In this document: piece by piece, positions 10,602 through 24,852 of the stretch
Numbering within the stretch: position 1 is the first letter of the stretch
Layout of the letters: every line of letters starts with the position of its first letter
Assembly (NCBI GenBank): GCA_014549065.1
Contig: JACDOX010000118.1
Location: 102,132 to 166,131 of the forward strand
Reading direction: 5' to 3'
DNA from: Cardinalis cardinalis
Lineage: Eukaryota > Chordata > Aves > Passeriformes > Cardinalidae
Length of the DNA: 64,000 nucleotides
Program-made: the position numbers and the translations under genes
Notes under the pieces: model-generated
The model's database searches: none
Told to the model about the DNA's origin: nothing
The model's input: only the letters and a program-made list of their open reading frames with translations

Positions 10602-13600
10602 ATTATAAATTCCCCAAGGAAAAATTAATACAGTAGCAGCTCATCCACAGCTTACATTCAGACTGATAAAATATATTTTTTATTCTGTTTCTTTTTATTA
10701 CATTTTAAAATGACTCTTTTGAAATTATTTTATTTTACAGTGTCTGTGAATGTCTCATTGCCCTCACGTGGCCCCCAAAGCCGGGTTTGGCACTTAAAAA
10801 CACAATTGGTGTCTCCTGCATGTGTGTGTTTCAGGATAACATAAAGTCTGCTCTGTTTGATAATGTCAGTGAGCCATATAACACTTCAGCAGACATTGAC
10901 TCAAATCATGTATGACATCATTATATAAATATTTAATATACACCAAATGAAAGTATCAAGAAGTTGCAGGGAAAAATAACACACAATGTCTTTCTCTACA
11001 ATTTAAACAGGGAGGAAAAACAATCATAAGGAGCATTAAGAAGTGACATATTAAGACTTCGATTATGAATTAAATGTGTTCTACTCATGTTTCAGAGTAG
11101 GATGCACCTTGATGAGCTGGGCTAATTCAGAAGTGGGTTCAGCAGACTGAGAAGTCTGGCCATATTATCACAGGGGACTTCACAAATGATGAGATTATAG
11201 TCTACTGCTGTAGCCTCTTGTTTCTTGTGTTCATGTGTTTTAGTATGAAGTAGAGTTGTCTTCTAAAAAGCATTGTTGGATATACTTACAGAACACATTT
11301 TTCATATAAGTTGTGGTACTATTACAAATAATATTCAGAATACTTTGTACAAGTGGTTGAAGTAAAAGTTCACGTAAATGGATTAAAATTCTATTAAGGC
11401 AATTTTAAAATCCCATCCATTGCCTCTTTTTCTGGTGATCTGCTGTATTTACAGCTAAGCCTAGAGATGAAGTGTAGGTAAAATTTTTGGTTCTAGCTAC
11501 TTTTAAAAATTATTTTGGAAAAAATGAAAAGAAAAAGTGGTAGAGGCAGAGGAGGAAGGTGAGAAGAAGGAAAAAGTGTAATTCAAATAAGTTCATTTAA
11601 ATTTAGGCATACATGAAAAATATTTTTTTCTGATTATGCAGAACATTTTGAGAATGTGAAACAACTATAAGGTAGTATGAAAAATGCATGAGAAAATGGT
11701 AAGTTACTCATGAGACTGCACAAACCTGAAAACATTACCCATTAAGAGGTTGAGCTTTCCCCCTTTTCTTTTTAGTTTCATGTCCCTTCTGGGGTTAGTG
11801 CTCTGCTTCAAGTAAATGCTATTGAAATTCTACTTGTACTATAGCATTTTTAAGTGTAGCTGGCAGAAAATAATTTGTTATCCTGCTGCTGCTCCTAGTA
11901 CAATCAGAGCTCCCATGCTGCTGTCTCTTGTCACTTGAGAGAAGACATAGCAAGAAAATCACAGATATTGTTGTGGTGGTGCTTCCGAGTTCATGTTCAC
12001 AAAATGCATGGTTTTCTCATAAATGTAAAATATTTTGCAAAGACACCTACATGTTCTTAAGAAAAGTTCCCCTGAACTCAGCACAGCTATGTGTGAATTT
12101 GCAGCTCAGCTATTTGTATGATCATATCCCACCCCTATTGAAAATCTGATCCTCTAATAGTATTGACAATGATATTTATGACAGAAGGGCTATTTTTTAC
12201 CCAAACCTTCAGAAATGCAATGAAAACTGATTCTGTTATGGATTTCTGGAGTTAGAGTTCAGTTGGTTAAAAAAAAATCAACTTAATTACAATAGTTGTA
12301 ACTTAATAGTGTCATAGATTTACTTTCTGCTTCTGATGTAAGCTATGTTTAGAACTAATTTTGTAAGTCATGTGTATTTGCCTACATTTAGGGGATACTT
12401 TAAGAGAACCTACATTTTTTCATCAATGTGAACTACTAAAGTAGAGATAAAAAAAAATTCAGCTCCGTGGCAATTCTAAATATTGGAATTTCATTGAAGA
12501 TATCTTATTTACCTCAAAAACTATAGATATGAATTATTGAATAAATTAGTCTATCAAACAATATGTCTTTTCACAGATAAACTTTGACAAACTGCTTATC
12601 CAAGTTGTGCCTGTTTTCTTTTGAATATGCCAAATATAATAAATGTTGACAGGTGCAACTTTGTGGCGTCACCGGTTCTGGAAACATTTTGCCAGGGTTT
12701 ACAGTAGTTAAAATTTTCCATACGGAGCTGCAGATTCATTGAAATGTCCAAATCACTTTGTCTGTTTGCGTTTCAAATTTTCCAGTCCTTTTTCACGCAG
12801 GTTAGAGAGCAGTTTTTCTATTCTAATGCAAATCTAGTCTGCAATGGAGAAGGCCGAAATATTGCTCCTACCAGATCTAGGAGCAATGGAAATGCTTAGC
12901 ACAAGCCAACAGAAAACNCCTCTCAAATCTAAAAGAAAAACACACTCTAAAATAGCAGATGAACTAAGTGCAAAAATCAAACTGAGATTTGCCCTTAGGC
13001 TGGTTACTGGTGGTTTTTTTTATTTCTGTATGGAATGAGGCCTTCCCCATAATGGCTGATACTCTTGCATAGACTGATGTTTGTGTTCTTATGTTTTTCA
13101 ATCGTAATTATTTGATGGTTTTGCATTATTCCTGATGCTCTTCAATCACCAGTGAAAATGCAGAACTGACTGTTAGACAGGATTTTTATTTTTTAACTTG
13201 AAATTCCTGTCTGTGAAATTTGCATTGAATAATCTTGTGGTAAACCAGACAACTTATTAGGAACACTATTGCCTATTTTAGTATTGGTGGTAGTAAAATC
13301 CTGTAACTCCTGATGCTATTTTTAAAAATTTTTGTGTTTTAAATTTATTTCCTTTTTCTTAGTTTTAGTGCTCATTCACAATTAATTATTCTGTTCCTTT
13401 TCAAAATGTTGGTAGAATTTTCTAGGGAAAAATAATAAAGTAGTTGCAAGTTAAAGGGATTCCATTGGTGCAATTTGTTGATTACCTGGTTAAACATTTT
13501 CACTTTAAGATGCCATTGTGTTCTGCTGCCACTGATAGTCTTTGAGGCCAGTGCCATGTGCAGTAAGTTATCTTGTTCTGGTTTTATCCTTCATAGATAA

Positions 13601-16600
13601 AATCAATTTTGGAAAATAGCTAGTTTTGTCATTTAAGATAGAGTAAAGCAACACTTTTCTGTTCATCCTTCATTTTCTCATAGTGTTGGACCTTAGATCT
13701 GGGTTAAGCTTTACAGACTGAAGGTCTTCATTAATTTTTTATGAGTTTTGCTATGAAAATTATTTCTTAAATATTATGTTCTAATAATAGATTATGTCTG
13801 CACTGTGGCTGGAGATTTGCAATGCAGTGCCACTGGCTAGCAAGTGTGAATTATTTCTCTTTGTGCATCAGTTCCTACAAAAAGGAAACAAGAATTCGGT
13901 AGACTACTCTTCTTATAAATGTATAATAGAGGAAGTAGAAAATAGCTTCACTAGAAGTGGAAAGGTGGTATATATATTAAACAAGACAATTTGAGCACTT
14001 CTAGATGGAAACAGAACTTCTCAATGAGAAAAAAACATTGTTGCTCTTTGTGGTTGTAAATATTACTCAGCACAGAAATCCCAAGCTCAGAATCCAACCT
14101 GTTGCTAAATAAAGTGTTGTGGTTGTGAAGAGCATTAAGCATGTTTCAGTCTTAGACTGCAAGAGAGATCTCCATAATTTAGGATAGCCTGGGGGTACTA
14201 ATGATGGTAAAAACACAAAACATCTGTTAAACATTAAAAAGAAATTTTTCCTTCATTACAATCAGTAATCAGATTGCACATGTGAGTGCAGTAGGACAGA
14301 ATGGCTGTAAGTGAATGCTCAGTAAATTCCCAAGTATCCTCCAAAGCCTGCCACAGTCTGCTGCAGTCTATCTAGCCTATCTAGATTTACATCAAAGCCT
14401 CTGAGTCCAAAAGTGCCATAGGCTTGTTAAGCTCAAAGGACTGTTACAGCCTGTGAAGAGACCTGCTGTAGCCTTTTGGTTTTATCTTAGTGGTGGGAGT
14501 GGTAGATGGTGCATATGTGTATAATTCATTACTCAAAAAAGTTCAAGGAGAGGAGGTAATAAATATAATGTATGTTAGTGCATTTTCCTAACCTTTTATT
14601 TATTGTTGTCTTGGAGCAACTCAAGGACTATTGCCTTATGCTAAAGTTATAACAGTATAAAAACTTGGTTAGTACCAAATTCTGACACAGATCCCTTAAA
14701 GCATTTTAAAACATTAATCAAAAATGGTAATTGATCTCTCTTTAATTTTCTATTTTGAGAAGATTATGTAAGTCTCCTTTCTCCCTCCCCGGTTCTCATT
14801 ATCTTTGTGTTTCCATAATTAATAGAAAAGCTTGTGCATAACAGCCAGCATAGACATAACTGTTCTACTGCAGAATGTATTTTTGGTTGCATTTATTTGA
14901 ACTTTGGAATATTACCCATGTAATTCCTGATTCTGCTATTTTAACTAGTTGGTTTTTTAAAAATAATTTTCCATTTTTAAATTTTGTGCTTATTCAGATT
15001 GTATTCTTCACATCATTTCCTCTTTTGAGGAAATTTTGCAGGATAATTTTGTAGGAAAAAGCAGCTGAATTAATCAAATGGAAAGGTATCTTCTGGTCTT
15101 TATGGGATCTTTAAGGACCCCAGTATAACAGATTTGCATGCCTACAGTTGAGTGCATATGGGAAGTTTTCCGAGAAGAACTTTCGAATAATCTGTGTGTA
15201 ATTCCAAATAAAAGTTAAGTTCTTCCAGTACCTACAAATTACAAGGCAAAAAGCAAAGAATGTTAACTGATCAAGCAAAATTACTTTAGATATGTTAATT
15301 TTAAGAACTTCTGGGTTATGTGTGTTTGAAAGAAGTGCAAACAGAATGAAATTCCATACTTGAGCTATATCAGGTACAATGGGGAACCATATGTTGGTAA
15401 ATATTTACAAAAACTTTAGCTTTCACCAGGACTTCTCTAGATACTTATAAAATAATTTTTGAACTAAAGTGCATAAATGATGCATATACATTTCCATTTA
15501 TTTATTTAAATGTGTGATAAAAAGAAAAAAGCAAACAAACCAACAACTAAATTAAGAAATACAGTCATATGGTGACTGGAAGAGGTATTCTAATCATGGC
15601 ACCTACATATGAGGTAATGGGAGACATTTAGAATCCTCTTCTTCACATGGTCAGATGGCAGAGTACATAAATAGGCAGGAGAGTTATGCTATCTCCAAAT
15701 CACAAATAGAACAGATCCATCCAATAAACTATTTCTGTCAATTAGAATGCAAGAGAGGAAAGAGGAATAATCTTGATTCTGCAGGATGATGAGCAGGACT
15801 GTTCTCTGCATCTGCTGACCCCCACTGACTGTACATATATTTGTGGATGGGTTATTTTTCCTTCCTGTGCTTGCAAAAACTTTTCTTCTACTTACAGGAA
15901 TGTTGGAGGGAAAAAATTATAACAATAAGAACTAAAGAAATAAAGTGAAAGAAATGGATGTTTGGAATTTACTTTAAATTTTATTATTGTTCGTGTTGAC
16001 AGTGCTCCTTGAGGGAATAGATGAGTACCTGTTTTCCCTATTAAATATACTATTTGAAATTTCCTTCAGCTTTTCCTCCCTATTGAGACTTGCTCCAAGA
16101 AGGCATGTTTTAAAACAGCAGCAATAAAAATAAAACCAAGATATATAAGGAATACAGAAGATTACAGCTTCGTAAGTTTAAGCACTGAATTTAAATCTTT
16201 CTTCAGTATTTTGGTGTAAGAACATTTGCTGTTGATGGAAATTTTAATTCAGCTAGGTTTCCAGTGGGCTGTTTATTTTCCTTCTTCAGACTTCAATGAG
16301 TCATTGTAAGGGTGCATTGTTGACCAAGTTTAAAACAAAATAGAAATTTGCAAAAGCCCTCGGTCAAAATCTGTGTTTGGAGAAATTATAGATTTTGCTT
16401 TTCAAAGTTTAATCACAGCTTTTGCAAACAATCAGTGTGTAACTTACTGAGGTGTTTTTGGTTGTGCTTTCTCCTCTTGTGCCAAAAATGTTTCAAAACT
16501 CTTTTGTATTTAATGAGGAACAGACTGTACAGATTGGTGATTAGGGCCTAAGCTGAGGAAGATATGATTTTAGGACTAAATAGCATGAGATGACCAGGTC

Positions 16601-19501
16601 TGCCTGATCCCATGTGAAGTACAGACTTGATCTTATGCTCCTGTAGCCCTGAGCACTATCCTAAATGTCTGCATATAATGAAAAGGTGAAAGATCATCTT
16701 TCAATTTGAAAAACACTTTTCAAAATAATACTGCCAAATGGGATTGGGGAAATTTTCCACTGAAACTTTTTTATTTAAAAAATAAGTAGAAAATTTATGA
16801 GATTTGTTGTAGAAAAGAGTTGCCTGATTTCAGGCATTTATACTCAAAACCAGCACAGGAAAATGGTCTATGCAGACCCTCAAGTATGCTGTCAATCAGA
16901 AAGACCTGTTAGGTCATGCAGTCATCCTTATGGGGGGGCCACAAGAGGGCTATAACATAGAAAATGGAAATTATATTTCATACAGAAAAGTTCTTGAGAG
17001 AATAAAACTATTACATAAAAAAAAACCTTTTGGGGGAGCCAGCATAGGAAATAGTTAAACATGTTTTCGGTATGAATCTGTCTAAACTGTTAGTCTTGCA
17101 GAAATCCCATAGCATATTTAGTTGTTTCACTCATCTAGTTCAAGCAACAAGATCAATATTAGGTATGCTTTTATGTACCTAAATAAGAAAAATCCTGGAA
17201 ATTTATTGGTCTTTATGGAATACACATAGAATGCATGTGCTAGCTTTTTGGGATCTTTCTGAAAATGAAGAAAACTAATGAGCAACTAAAATACAATCGG
17301 TCAACTCACTATTTTCTTATGTGATCATTGTAAACATGGAGAACCTGGTGTCTCTTTTATCTTGTGGACATTTTTTCCTCCACTGTTGAATGAAATAGTT
17401 GTTTTATATATGATGAGTATGATCATTAAATGCCCCAGTCTCTGCATTTTCCTTATCCACCTCTAAAGAAATCTGAAGGGATTGTGAAGGGAGTAAGAAA
17501 ACTTAAAAAAACAATTAAGATCTTGGAGGAACCCATGATTCCCAGGAAGGCAGAGGTGTACTTAACTTCTCTGGGGAGAAAAGAATGCTGAAGGCAAGCA
17601 AAAGTGCTGACAAGAGAGAAACATAGGAATACAGTAGAGTTGTACAACCTTTACCAAACTAATATCAACTCACATCACTAGTTATTGTTTAAAACAAAAA
17701 GGTAAAATGATGGCAAAATTCTGTTGTTAGAACTCTGTAGAAATATCATCTCTTTGTGAAATTAAGAATGGTTATGTTATAGATCTTCAGATCCTGACAT
17801 AAATTCTTGTTATGCATTTGGAAAGTTTTTGGCTGCCTTCAGGTCTGAAATTCAGTTTTCAGCTAGATTCTGATTCAGTTGCCCTAGGAATCACAAAGCC
17901 TTATATGAAGTAGGGATAGGAGATTGGGCAGAGTGCTGCTGTGAGACAGAATCAGCTACACTGTGCTTACTGACTGTAGAGTTAGCTGAAGTAAATGGAA
18001 ATGAGCTCATTTCCCCTCTGGAAGCAACTTGACAGGGATATGGACCTTACTACAGACTTCTTTAAAATTCTGGATGAGGCAATTAATATGTGAAACTTCA
18101 AAATATCAAATCTAGGCTGCCAAAGCTATCTTAGACTTTTTTTGATTTTTTTTCAATATGACACAAAAAGCAATAAGAACACCCCCTGAGTCTAATCATT
18201 CAGGTCCTTGCAGGACATCTCAGGGCACTGCTTTATGAAGCAAAGCCTTGCTTTCCTGAAGCTAAAAATAAGATGCTCCCTTTTCTGGCAAATCAGTCTG
18301 GCAAAAGCATTGCATAAAGACTCAGTGTTTACTAGTTTGAGTTAATAATTAAAAAATAATTTTATTTGGTGGCAAATCTCACAAGCAGCAAAAATAGAAC
18401 TTGTTGTTTTGGTAAAAATTCCTAGATGAGAAAGAAAACCTCTTAGAGAGCAGGTATGCATCCTTCACACTTGTAGTGCTAATCTGCATTTGACATAAAG
18501 AAGCAAGCTTACTCGGCTTTTTTTACATATGAATGCTCTGTCTTGAAAATAATCAACTGGAAAAATGGAAACAACTAATTTTAACTGTTGTGTTAAAGCG
18601 CTCTCATTTGAATTGAAACCAAATAGCCTCTTGCAAAGCTGCGTCTCATTTTCATGCTATTATGCAAATAAACACTGGAGATGAATCACAGATATTACTT
18701 CTTAATCCATTTTCTGGAACTGTGTTTAGCACACACAAGTTAAAGCAGTTCAAGATCCTGCAAGGATACTCTCAGTAACAAACAGTGCCAGTGCTGAAGT
18801 TCAGCAAACGTGGCCCAGGGCCTCTGTGAAGAAACCACAGCTTTTAGCAGTTAATGGAATTAGCCTTGCCAAGTTGCTTTCATGCTTTTGCATGTTGCAA
18901 CCATGCTTTTACTTCATGATCAAGGTAAATAACTTCCTATATTCAGATAAGTATTGGATATATTTAAAACTTGCCTTTTTGGATACCTTATTTATAAGCT
19001 TTTTTTCTTAATGAAATCTCTCCTCGGGTCATTGAAAAGACAGCTACTTTTCCCTCATCTGGCAAACACAGCAGTTTACTTTTACTCTGAATCTCAGATA
19101 TCAAACACATTCTCCCTGTGAAAGTTAGTTCAAAAAAATAGGATAGGTAGGGCTTTCAAGACTTAACAAACTTGTCTTGGTCCATAGGTATGTTACCCTT
19201 TGACATTTGCATGCAATTCTTTGGATAAGGTTCTTGCCACACAATTTTTTGCAGGATTGTGTTAAGTTCATTTTCTTTTTAAATTATGAATGACATACAT
19301 TCATGTGCAAATTGGTAGCAAAGCACAGGGATTGCCAATGAAATATTAACTGGAAAGCAAAAGCTGAGATTTCCTTCCCCCAGTGGTAGTAAGAGCATTC
19401 TTACCTATGTAACCCCTGCTAAATTTCCCATCTGTACCAACTGTTTTTTATGGATTTAAGCTGCAGTCAAAAAAAATCAGTTCAGGATTCAGCTGTTAGA
19501 A

Positions 19502-19561
<60 letters not shown>

Positions 19562-21540
19562 GTGCTATGTGTAGTAGCAATGGGTTGTGAATCCACTGCT
19601 GCTTGCATAGCTTTCAAAGGAGTCTGGGATTAAAAAATGAATAGTAAATCCGAACCAATTCAATTCAGGTGTGAAGAAAAAAAGCAACTGCAGTACTTTC
19701 AATCATGAAATGTGGTCTCAGTTTATGCAAAAATTTTAAAAGCTTTCTTTTCAAAGAAGAAAGTTCTTTTGAATTCTCACCAAATTGTTTTTACAATATC
19801 TTATGTCTTTGTTTTTCTTTTATCTTCGGAAGCTTCTTTACTACCAGAGCAGGGTAGTCTCCATTTTTTTCACGTCTAACTGTAGGATATTAAATCCTTC
19901 TGTTTTCAGTATAAAAATGAGGAAGTTAAGCAGAGAACATTTCTCCCTAATTCAGACAAAGCTGAAGTTTTGGTTGTTCAATACTTCACAGAAAATTATG
20001 AGAATTTCTGATTGAAGTCTGCATTTTTAAGGAATGCTGAATTCGAGGACAATTTCTTGCTCTTTAGGTAACATCAGTCAGTTTTTAATGGCTAGGAAGA
20101 AAGAGTTTAAGTAAAGAGTTTACCAGAATGAGTTTAACACAATATAGGTGAGCAGGTTTCCATTTCCAAATTTTTCAGGAGTGGTCTAGTAATATTAAAA
20201 TCAATTTGTATCTTTTTCAGTAATTGACACTCTTACTTCCAACAAAATTAATTGCTTCTTAGGGATTCTTTTTAAGTTTTATGTCAGGATAATAAATGCT
20301 GTGTTTCAGTATTTATAAAAGCTTCAAATTAATACTTTCTTGTTTCCAAATCTCTGAAGTGGCAGCACTTAATACATAAATAGGCAAATAAATGCAAGTA
20401 AAATAAATCTATATAAAAGCAGAGTTGAGAAAAAATTCATATAGGAAAATAGAAAAGAGCACAATACCTAAATAAACTATTTTACTAGAATTTAATGTCT
20501 TTAAGGACATAAAAATCTTATTCATCAATTACAGAAATTATCAAATGAATGAAGAAATGTGTTTAAGCCATGGAAACGTCCAGATTGCACTGCTTTTATT
20601 GGGATGTCTTCATTTAAAATAATGTTTCTTGGCTTGCCAAATGAAATAAATAACTCAGTTCAAAAAACTCCAGAAAGCTGCTTCCCATTGATCAATGTAT
20701 TTTTTTTTTAAACTGAAGAATTCTCTGAAGAACATTGTCTTTACAAAGCTAAGAAAGGAGCTAGGAAGGATATCACATACCTCAATTCAAGATGGATACA
20801 GAGAAAAACATTTCTGCATGGAAAGATTTTATAGGAGACGCTTTGGCTTTCTTGTCATTTTTAATGATGCAGCCCAAAGATAAAATACAGTTGCTTTACT
20901 GCTGTGTTAGATATGGCAGTCTCATCACAAGGATGAACTCCTGTGGGAAATCTGTTGATGTCACTGAGTCCAGTTAAGATGCATTTTCTCAAATGTGTAA
21001 AAGTTAAATGGCCTTCAAATATATTTGCATTTTTTTTCTTAAGCATTGCTATAAGTTCAAAATATGAGTACAGGAAAATGAAGAGCTTGTCCATAGAAAA
21101 TGACAATGTTCTATATTAGTGCATTAGTAATTAATGTATTATGTAAAACCATAGACCAGTAGAACAATTATACATTCACAAGAAATGTCACAAAGACCAT
21201 TATAAAAATACTTTTAAATTAATTTAATCATAACTGTATGAGCAGTTTAAAGAAAAATATAAATAAATAGATGCAGCAGTGAAAAATAACATATGTGAAG
21301 GGGAACAGACTGATTGACTAAAAGAAGAGCACTAAAATTCAGTAGTTAAAAGGATACAAGAATATTTTTTATATTTTGGCCAAATAGTGAAAGATGAACT
21401 AGAGAAATCACAATCACACACCACTGAAAAATTAATACACCTTTGATTTGAGGTTTAGAAAAAAGAGGTGCTGTAGCTAAAAATGTCAGATAGAACAAAA
21501 TCATTGAGCTACAGTCAGTATAATAGCTGAACTGAAAAAT
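10602..21540. other. AT-rich non-coding DNA
   Basis: About 11 kb without a gene. The longest open frames are about 60-76 codons and unconvincing. Two patches with clustered CpG or transcription-factor-like motifs (about 12640-12800 and 18590-18740) are listed as findings. A long TAA microsatellite sits at 19503-19560. I recognise no transposable element in the block, which may instead hold old, unrecognisable repeats. Confidence 0.55.
19503..19560. repeat. (TAA)n microsatellite
   Basis: An uninterrupted run of TAA units, about 19 copies over 58 bp. Pure trinucleotide arrays of this length are usually polymorphic in length. Confidence 0.97.
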
Positions 21541-21544
21541 GGAG

Positions 21545-21845
21545 TCACCGAATCAGAAAAATCTCGCAATTCAGATTACAAGGGACCCCCAGTCATCTCT
21601 TCCAATCTCCTGCTTCAGGCAGGGACAATGTCAAAGTCAAAGAAGTTTGTTCAGGGTCTTGTCCCACTGAATTTTTAAATATTCAATATTCAGAATAATT
21701 TGTTAAAATTTGTCTGATCACAGATTCACTGTGTTAAATCTTTCTGGGAAAAGGATTCCAGTTGCTTCACTCTCATTGTGAGATATTTTTTTCCCTGTGC
21801 CAAGGCAGAATTTCTCTTACAGCAGTTACTGACTGTTAACTCTTG
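21545..21845 (-). mobile_element. Old CR1 LINE 3' fragment, minus strand
   Basis: The plus strand reads like a reversed, diverged CR1 3' portion: GGGACCCCCAGTCATCTCTTCCAA followed by CTCCTGCTTCAGGCAGGG-type sequence, then TCAGGGTCTTGTCCCACTGAATTTT, and further on TTTCTGGGAAAAGGATTCCAG and CACTCTCATTGTGAGATA. In reversed CR1 copies these correspond to the 'lead to loss of cover' order of conserved 3' blocks (assigned by memory of the CR1 consensus, not by alignment). Indels and substitutions are numerous, so it is an old copy with no coding capacity. Confidence 0.7.
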
Positions 21846-21849
21846 TAGT

Positions 21850-24700
21850 CTGATTATTTTGTATGATATCTACATAAACCTAAGTACTATACATTTGATC
21901 AATTGTGCAGCCTGTTCCTACTTCCATTAAGACATTCTAGATAGTTTTTCTTACTTTCTAAGTTACAAATCTTTATATTTTTGCTATGTTTCTCTTTTCT
22001 TTGGATTTTAAAAGACAGATTATATGTGCTTGGTTTTTTTGGAGGATGAGAAGGCACTTTAAATGGGAGTCAGATTTATTCAAATTAGGATTATTTTTCA
22101 CCCCTGCATGATATCAGCCTGTCCTATAGATCACAAATTTTGCAGCATTAATTTATGTCTCTAGAATAGCTAGTCTCCAGAAGAGTGGCATTTCCTCACC
22201 AGTGAACCTACATTTCACTTGGTGCCTTTTCTTATGGGAAAGGAAAAATAAAAAAAAAAAATAGATTTTTTTATGACTTCTATTCTAAATCAGTGTGCCA
22301 TCTGCAGTAAACAATCTGGCCCACCTGAATACTATGTGCAGCATATTTCTGTAATCACTGGAATTTTTATTCAGAATGTGCTACACGTTTGATTACATGG
22401 TTGGCAATCTGTCTCTGCATGCGTGGCACAGATCAGGACAACAGCCTCCTCCATTATTTCCTAACCTTCTGTCTCTGCTTTTTTGTAGTGCTGCTCTGTT
22501 CGCTCCTAATGTGTCTTTTGATCTTCCCAGCACTGTCACAGTTGAAGTTGCCTTTCTCCCGCACAAGTATTTGAAAACCTGTCAAAGAGCTGAGGTTTTC
22601 ATTATGTGCTTTTCATCATTACTCTCTCTACTCCGAACAAGTTTATTTCAAAGGCTTTGCAAAAATGACAAGAAACATGACAATTTATTTCCTTGTCCTT
22701 TCATTAGATTAGAAATGCCACAAAATATTTAGAATGCATTTATTTTTATTAAAAAGCGTGATGCACTTTGCTTTTCCAAGGAAAAGACAATGAGAGGATG
22801 AGAAATATTAATTTAGACTTTTATGATGACTGAGGGGCTTTGAGTCTGAGGCATTTGAGTAGAAAATCTATAGACTTTTAGTTCACAAATACAAATGTGT
22901 TAATTGCATTTTAGAGATGAATTTCTGTGAATAACATAAAACAACCAAGAATAAAGAAAACACTTTTGATGCAGTAGCTATAGTACAGGTATTCCTTTGT
23001 AGTCAGCCTTGGAAAATTCCATTTTCTTTTGCTCTGAATCACAATTTAATGTGGTACTTATCATCAGGCTATTAAAGATATTAGTGCCATATAAGCCATA
23101 GTTTCTTTTTTCATTTACTGTTACTGCATTTGGTACAGATCAAGAGATTGTTACTTAATGTTTCCCCTCAACAAATAAACATGAATAAAACATGCAGGAT
23201 AAACTGAGAAGTACCATGCTTTGGAAGGTGCTTTTCCGTTAAAGTATTGATCTCACAACTTATGATTTAAAGATTCTTCAAGCAATAAAAAAGCTAAATC
23301 AGTTTGGAGAATTGCTAAATCAAATTGCAGCAGTCTTAAAGATATAAAAAGAAATATTTCCTAATTTTAATAATGCTAGCTGTTTTGTAGTTACAAACAA
23401 TTCTGTCAGAAAAAGTTGAAGTATGTTTTGTGTGCATGCAAGTGAGCATGATTTTAAAGGATGAAATTTTAAGCCCGACTACAACAAATGGAAACTGTGT
23501 CATCTAATACTCCCCAATATTTTTAAAACTCTCTCTCAGCATTTCTACAAGAGAAGACTAAATAGGAGAAAGCAATGTGAGTTTTGGATTTTGGAGAGTA
23601 TTATTAGTGTCTTGGAAAGGAGCTTTGTAAATACAGTGCATTAGGAAGACTGCTTCAAGTTAGCTTCCATGTAATGCACAGCAAACCCCACTCCTCCTGA
23701 GCCTTCTGAATTACATGGTGATACTTTGCATTCACCTGTATCCTTTCAGATAAAGGAATTATATGGATCTAGCCCAGCAGCAGTTCTGGGAACCTATATA
23801 AAGCAGGTATAGCCCACTGACCATTATGAGAATAAAGATGCTCCTTAAAGGACTGAAATATAAAACTAATAAAATCTAGCTGTATTTTTACCAAAAGATC
23901 TTCAACATGAATTTTAGAAAATTGAAGTGGATAAACATCTGCTGAGAAAAAAACCTTCAGTGTTAATTTACAACAGAAATATCAAGCAGTAAAGAGTAGA
24001 TGTAATAAAAACTCTGAGAGAATGTCACTCTTACTCAGAGTTCATTTGCACATTCTCATTAACCAGCATCTTGAAATAAGGCACATTTAATTATTATGAG
24101 CTTCTAAGTACAGATATAAAATATTGACCTTCTCTATAAAGGACATTGGTCATTTTTACTGGATTTCAAACACCTGTAGCGATTTAAAACTTGAAGTGAT
24201 TTCCTTTTTTGCATTGCTTCTGATAGACAAAAAGTGAGAGGGTGAAATGGAAGTCAGAGCCCACCAATACCTGTAACTATCCAATATCAGAATTTAATCA
24301 ATACATTTCATATAAATATTCCCCAATTTAGAAAAAAATAGTGTTAGTCCCCCACCTGAGGGCTGGTTGCATTTATTCTTGGGGTTGTACTCTAACATAG
24401 TCTACAGCTAGTTAGTGGCAAAACATCAGTAAAAGAAAATTAGTTTATTTGACATATAAAGCATCATGAATTTTACAGGCACAAAGCAATTGTGTGGGGT
24501 TCTTTCATATTAAGTACAGGTCTGACATTTATGCACTGATCTTTTTTGATTCAAAGAAACATAATAAACAGTGCTATTAGAAGGCTGGTATTTTCCATAT
24601 TTTATGGAGCCATTTGAGAAATGAAACATAATGTAGCAAGTCTGAATATTTTATTAGGAATTTATTTGGCTCTTCTTCTATATTTTGCAATCTTGCCCAT
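21850..24700. other. Non-coding DNA
   Basis: No supportable gene. A 118-codon plus-strand frame at 22376-22732 has no recognisable domain, uses no obvious splice context and overlaps a second frame, so it is treated as chance. No repeat family was recognised. Confidence 0.5.
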
Positions 24701-24852
24701 AGAAGAAAAGAAAAAAAGAAAATAGAAAAAAAGAATTAAATTTTTTTAAGCTAGAGAAAAGAGGAAAAAGAAAAAAAAGAGAAAACACAAAAGAGAAGAC
24801 ATAAAAAAAGAAAACAGAAAAAAGTGGAAAGAAAAAAAGAAAAAAAAAAAAG
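24701..24852 (+). repeat. Polypurine (GAAAA-type) low-complexity tract
   Basis: About 150 bp almost entirely of A and G on the plus strand, made of imperfect GAAA/GAAAAA units. It is interrupted by a T-rich segment around 24736-24754 and a few cytosines, and ends in a long A run. Such mirror-like purine strands are common simple-sequence DNA. Confidence 0.9.

Noticed and set aside
22376..22732. 118-codon plus-strand frame, hydrophobic in part
   Set aside because: The hydrophobic stretch reflects T-rich DNA. A second frame overlaps it, and no family similarity was seen.
24736..24754. Self-complementary AT stretch inside the purine tract
   Set aside because: Short AT pairing is expected by chance in low-complexity DNA.
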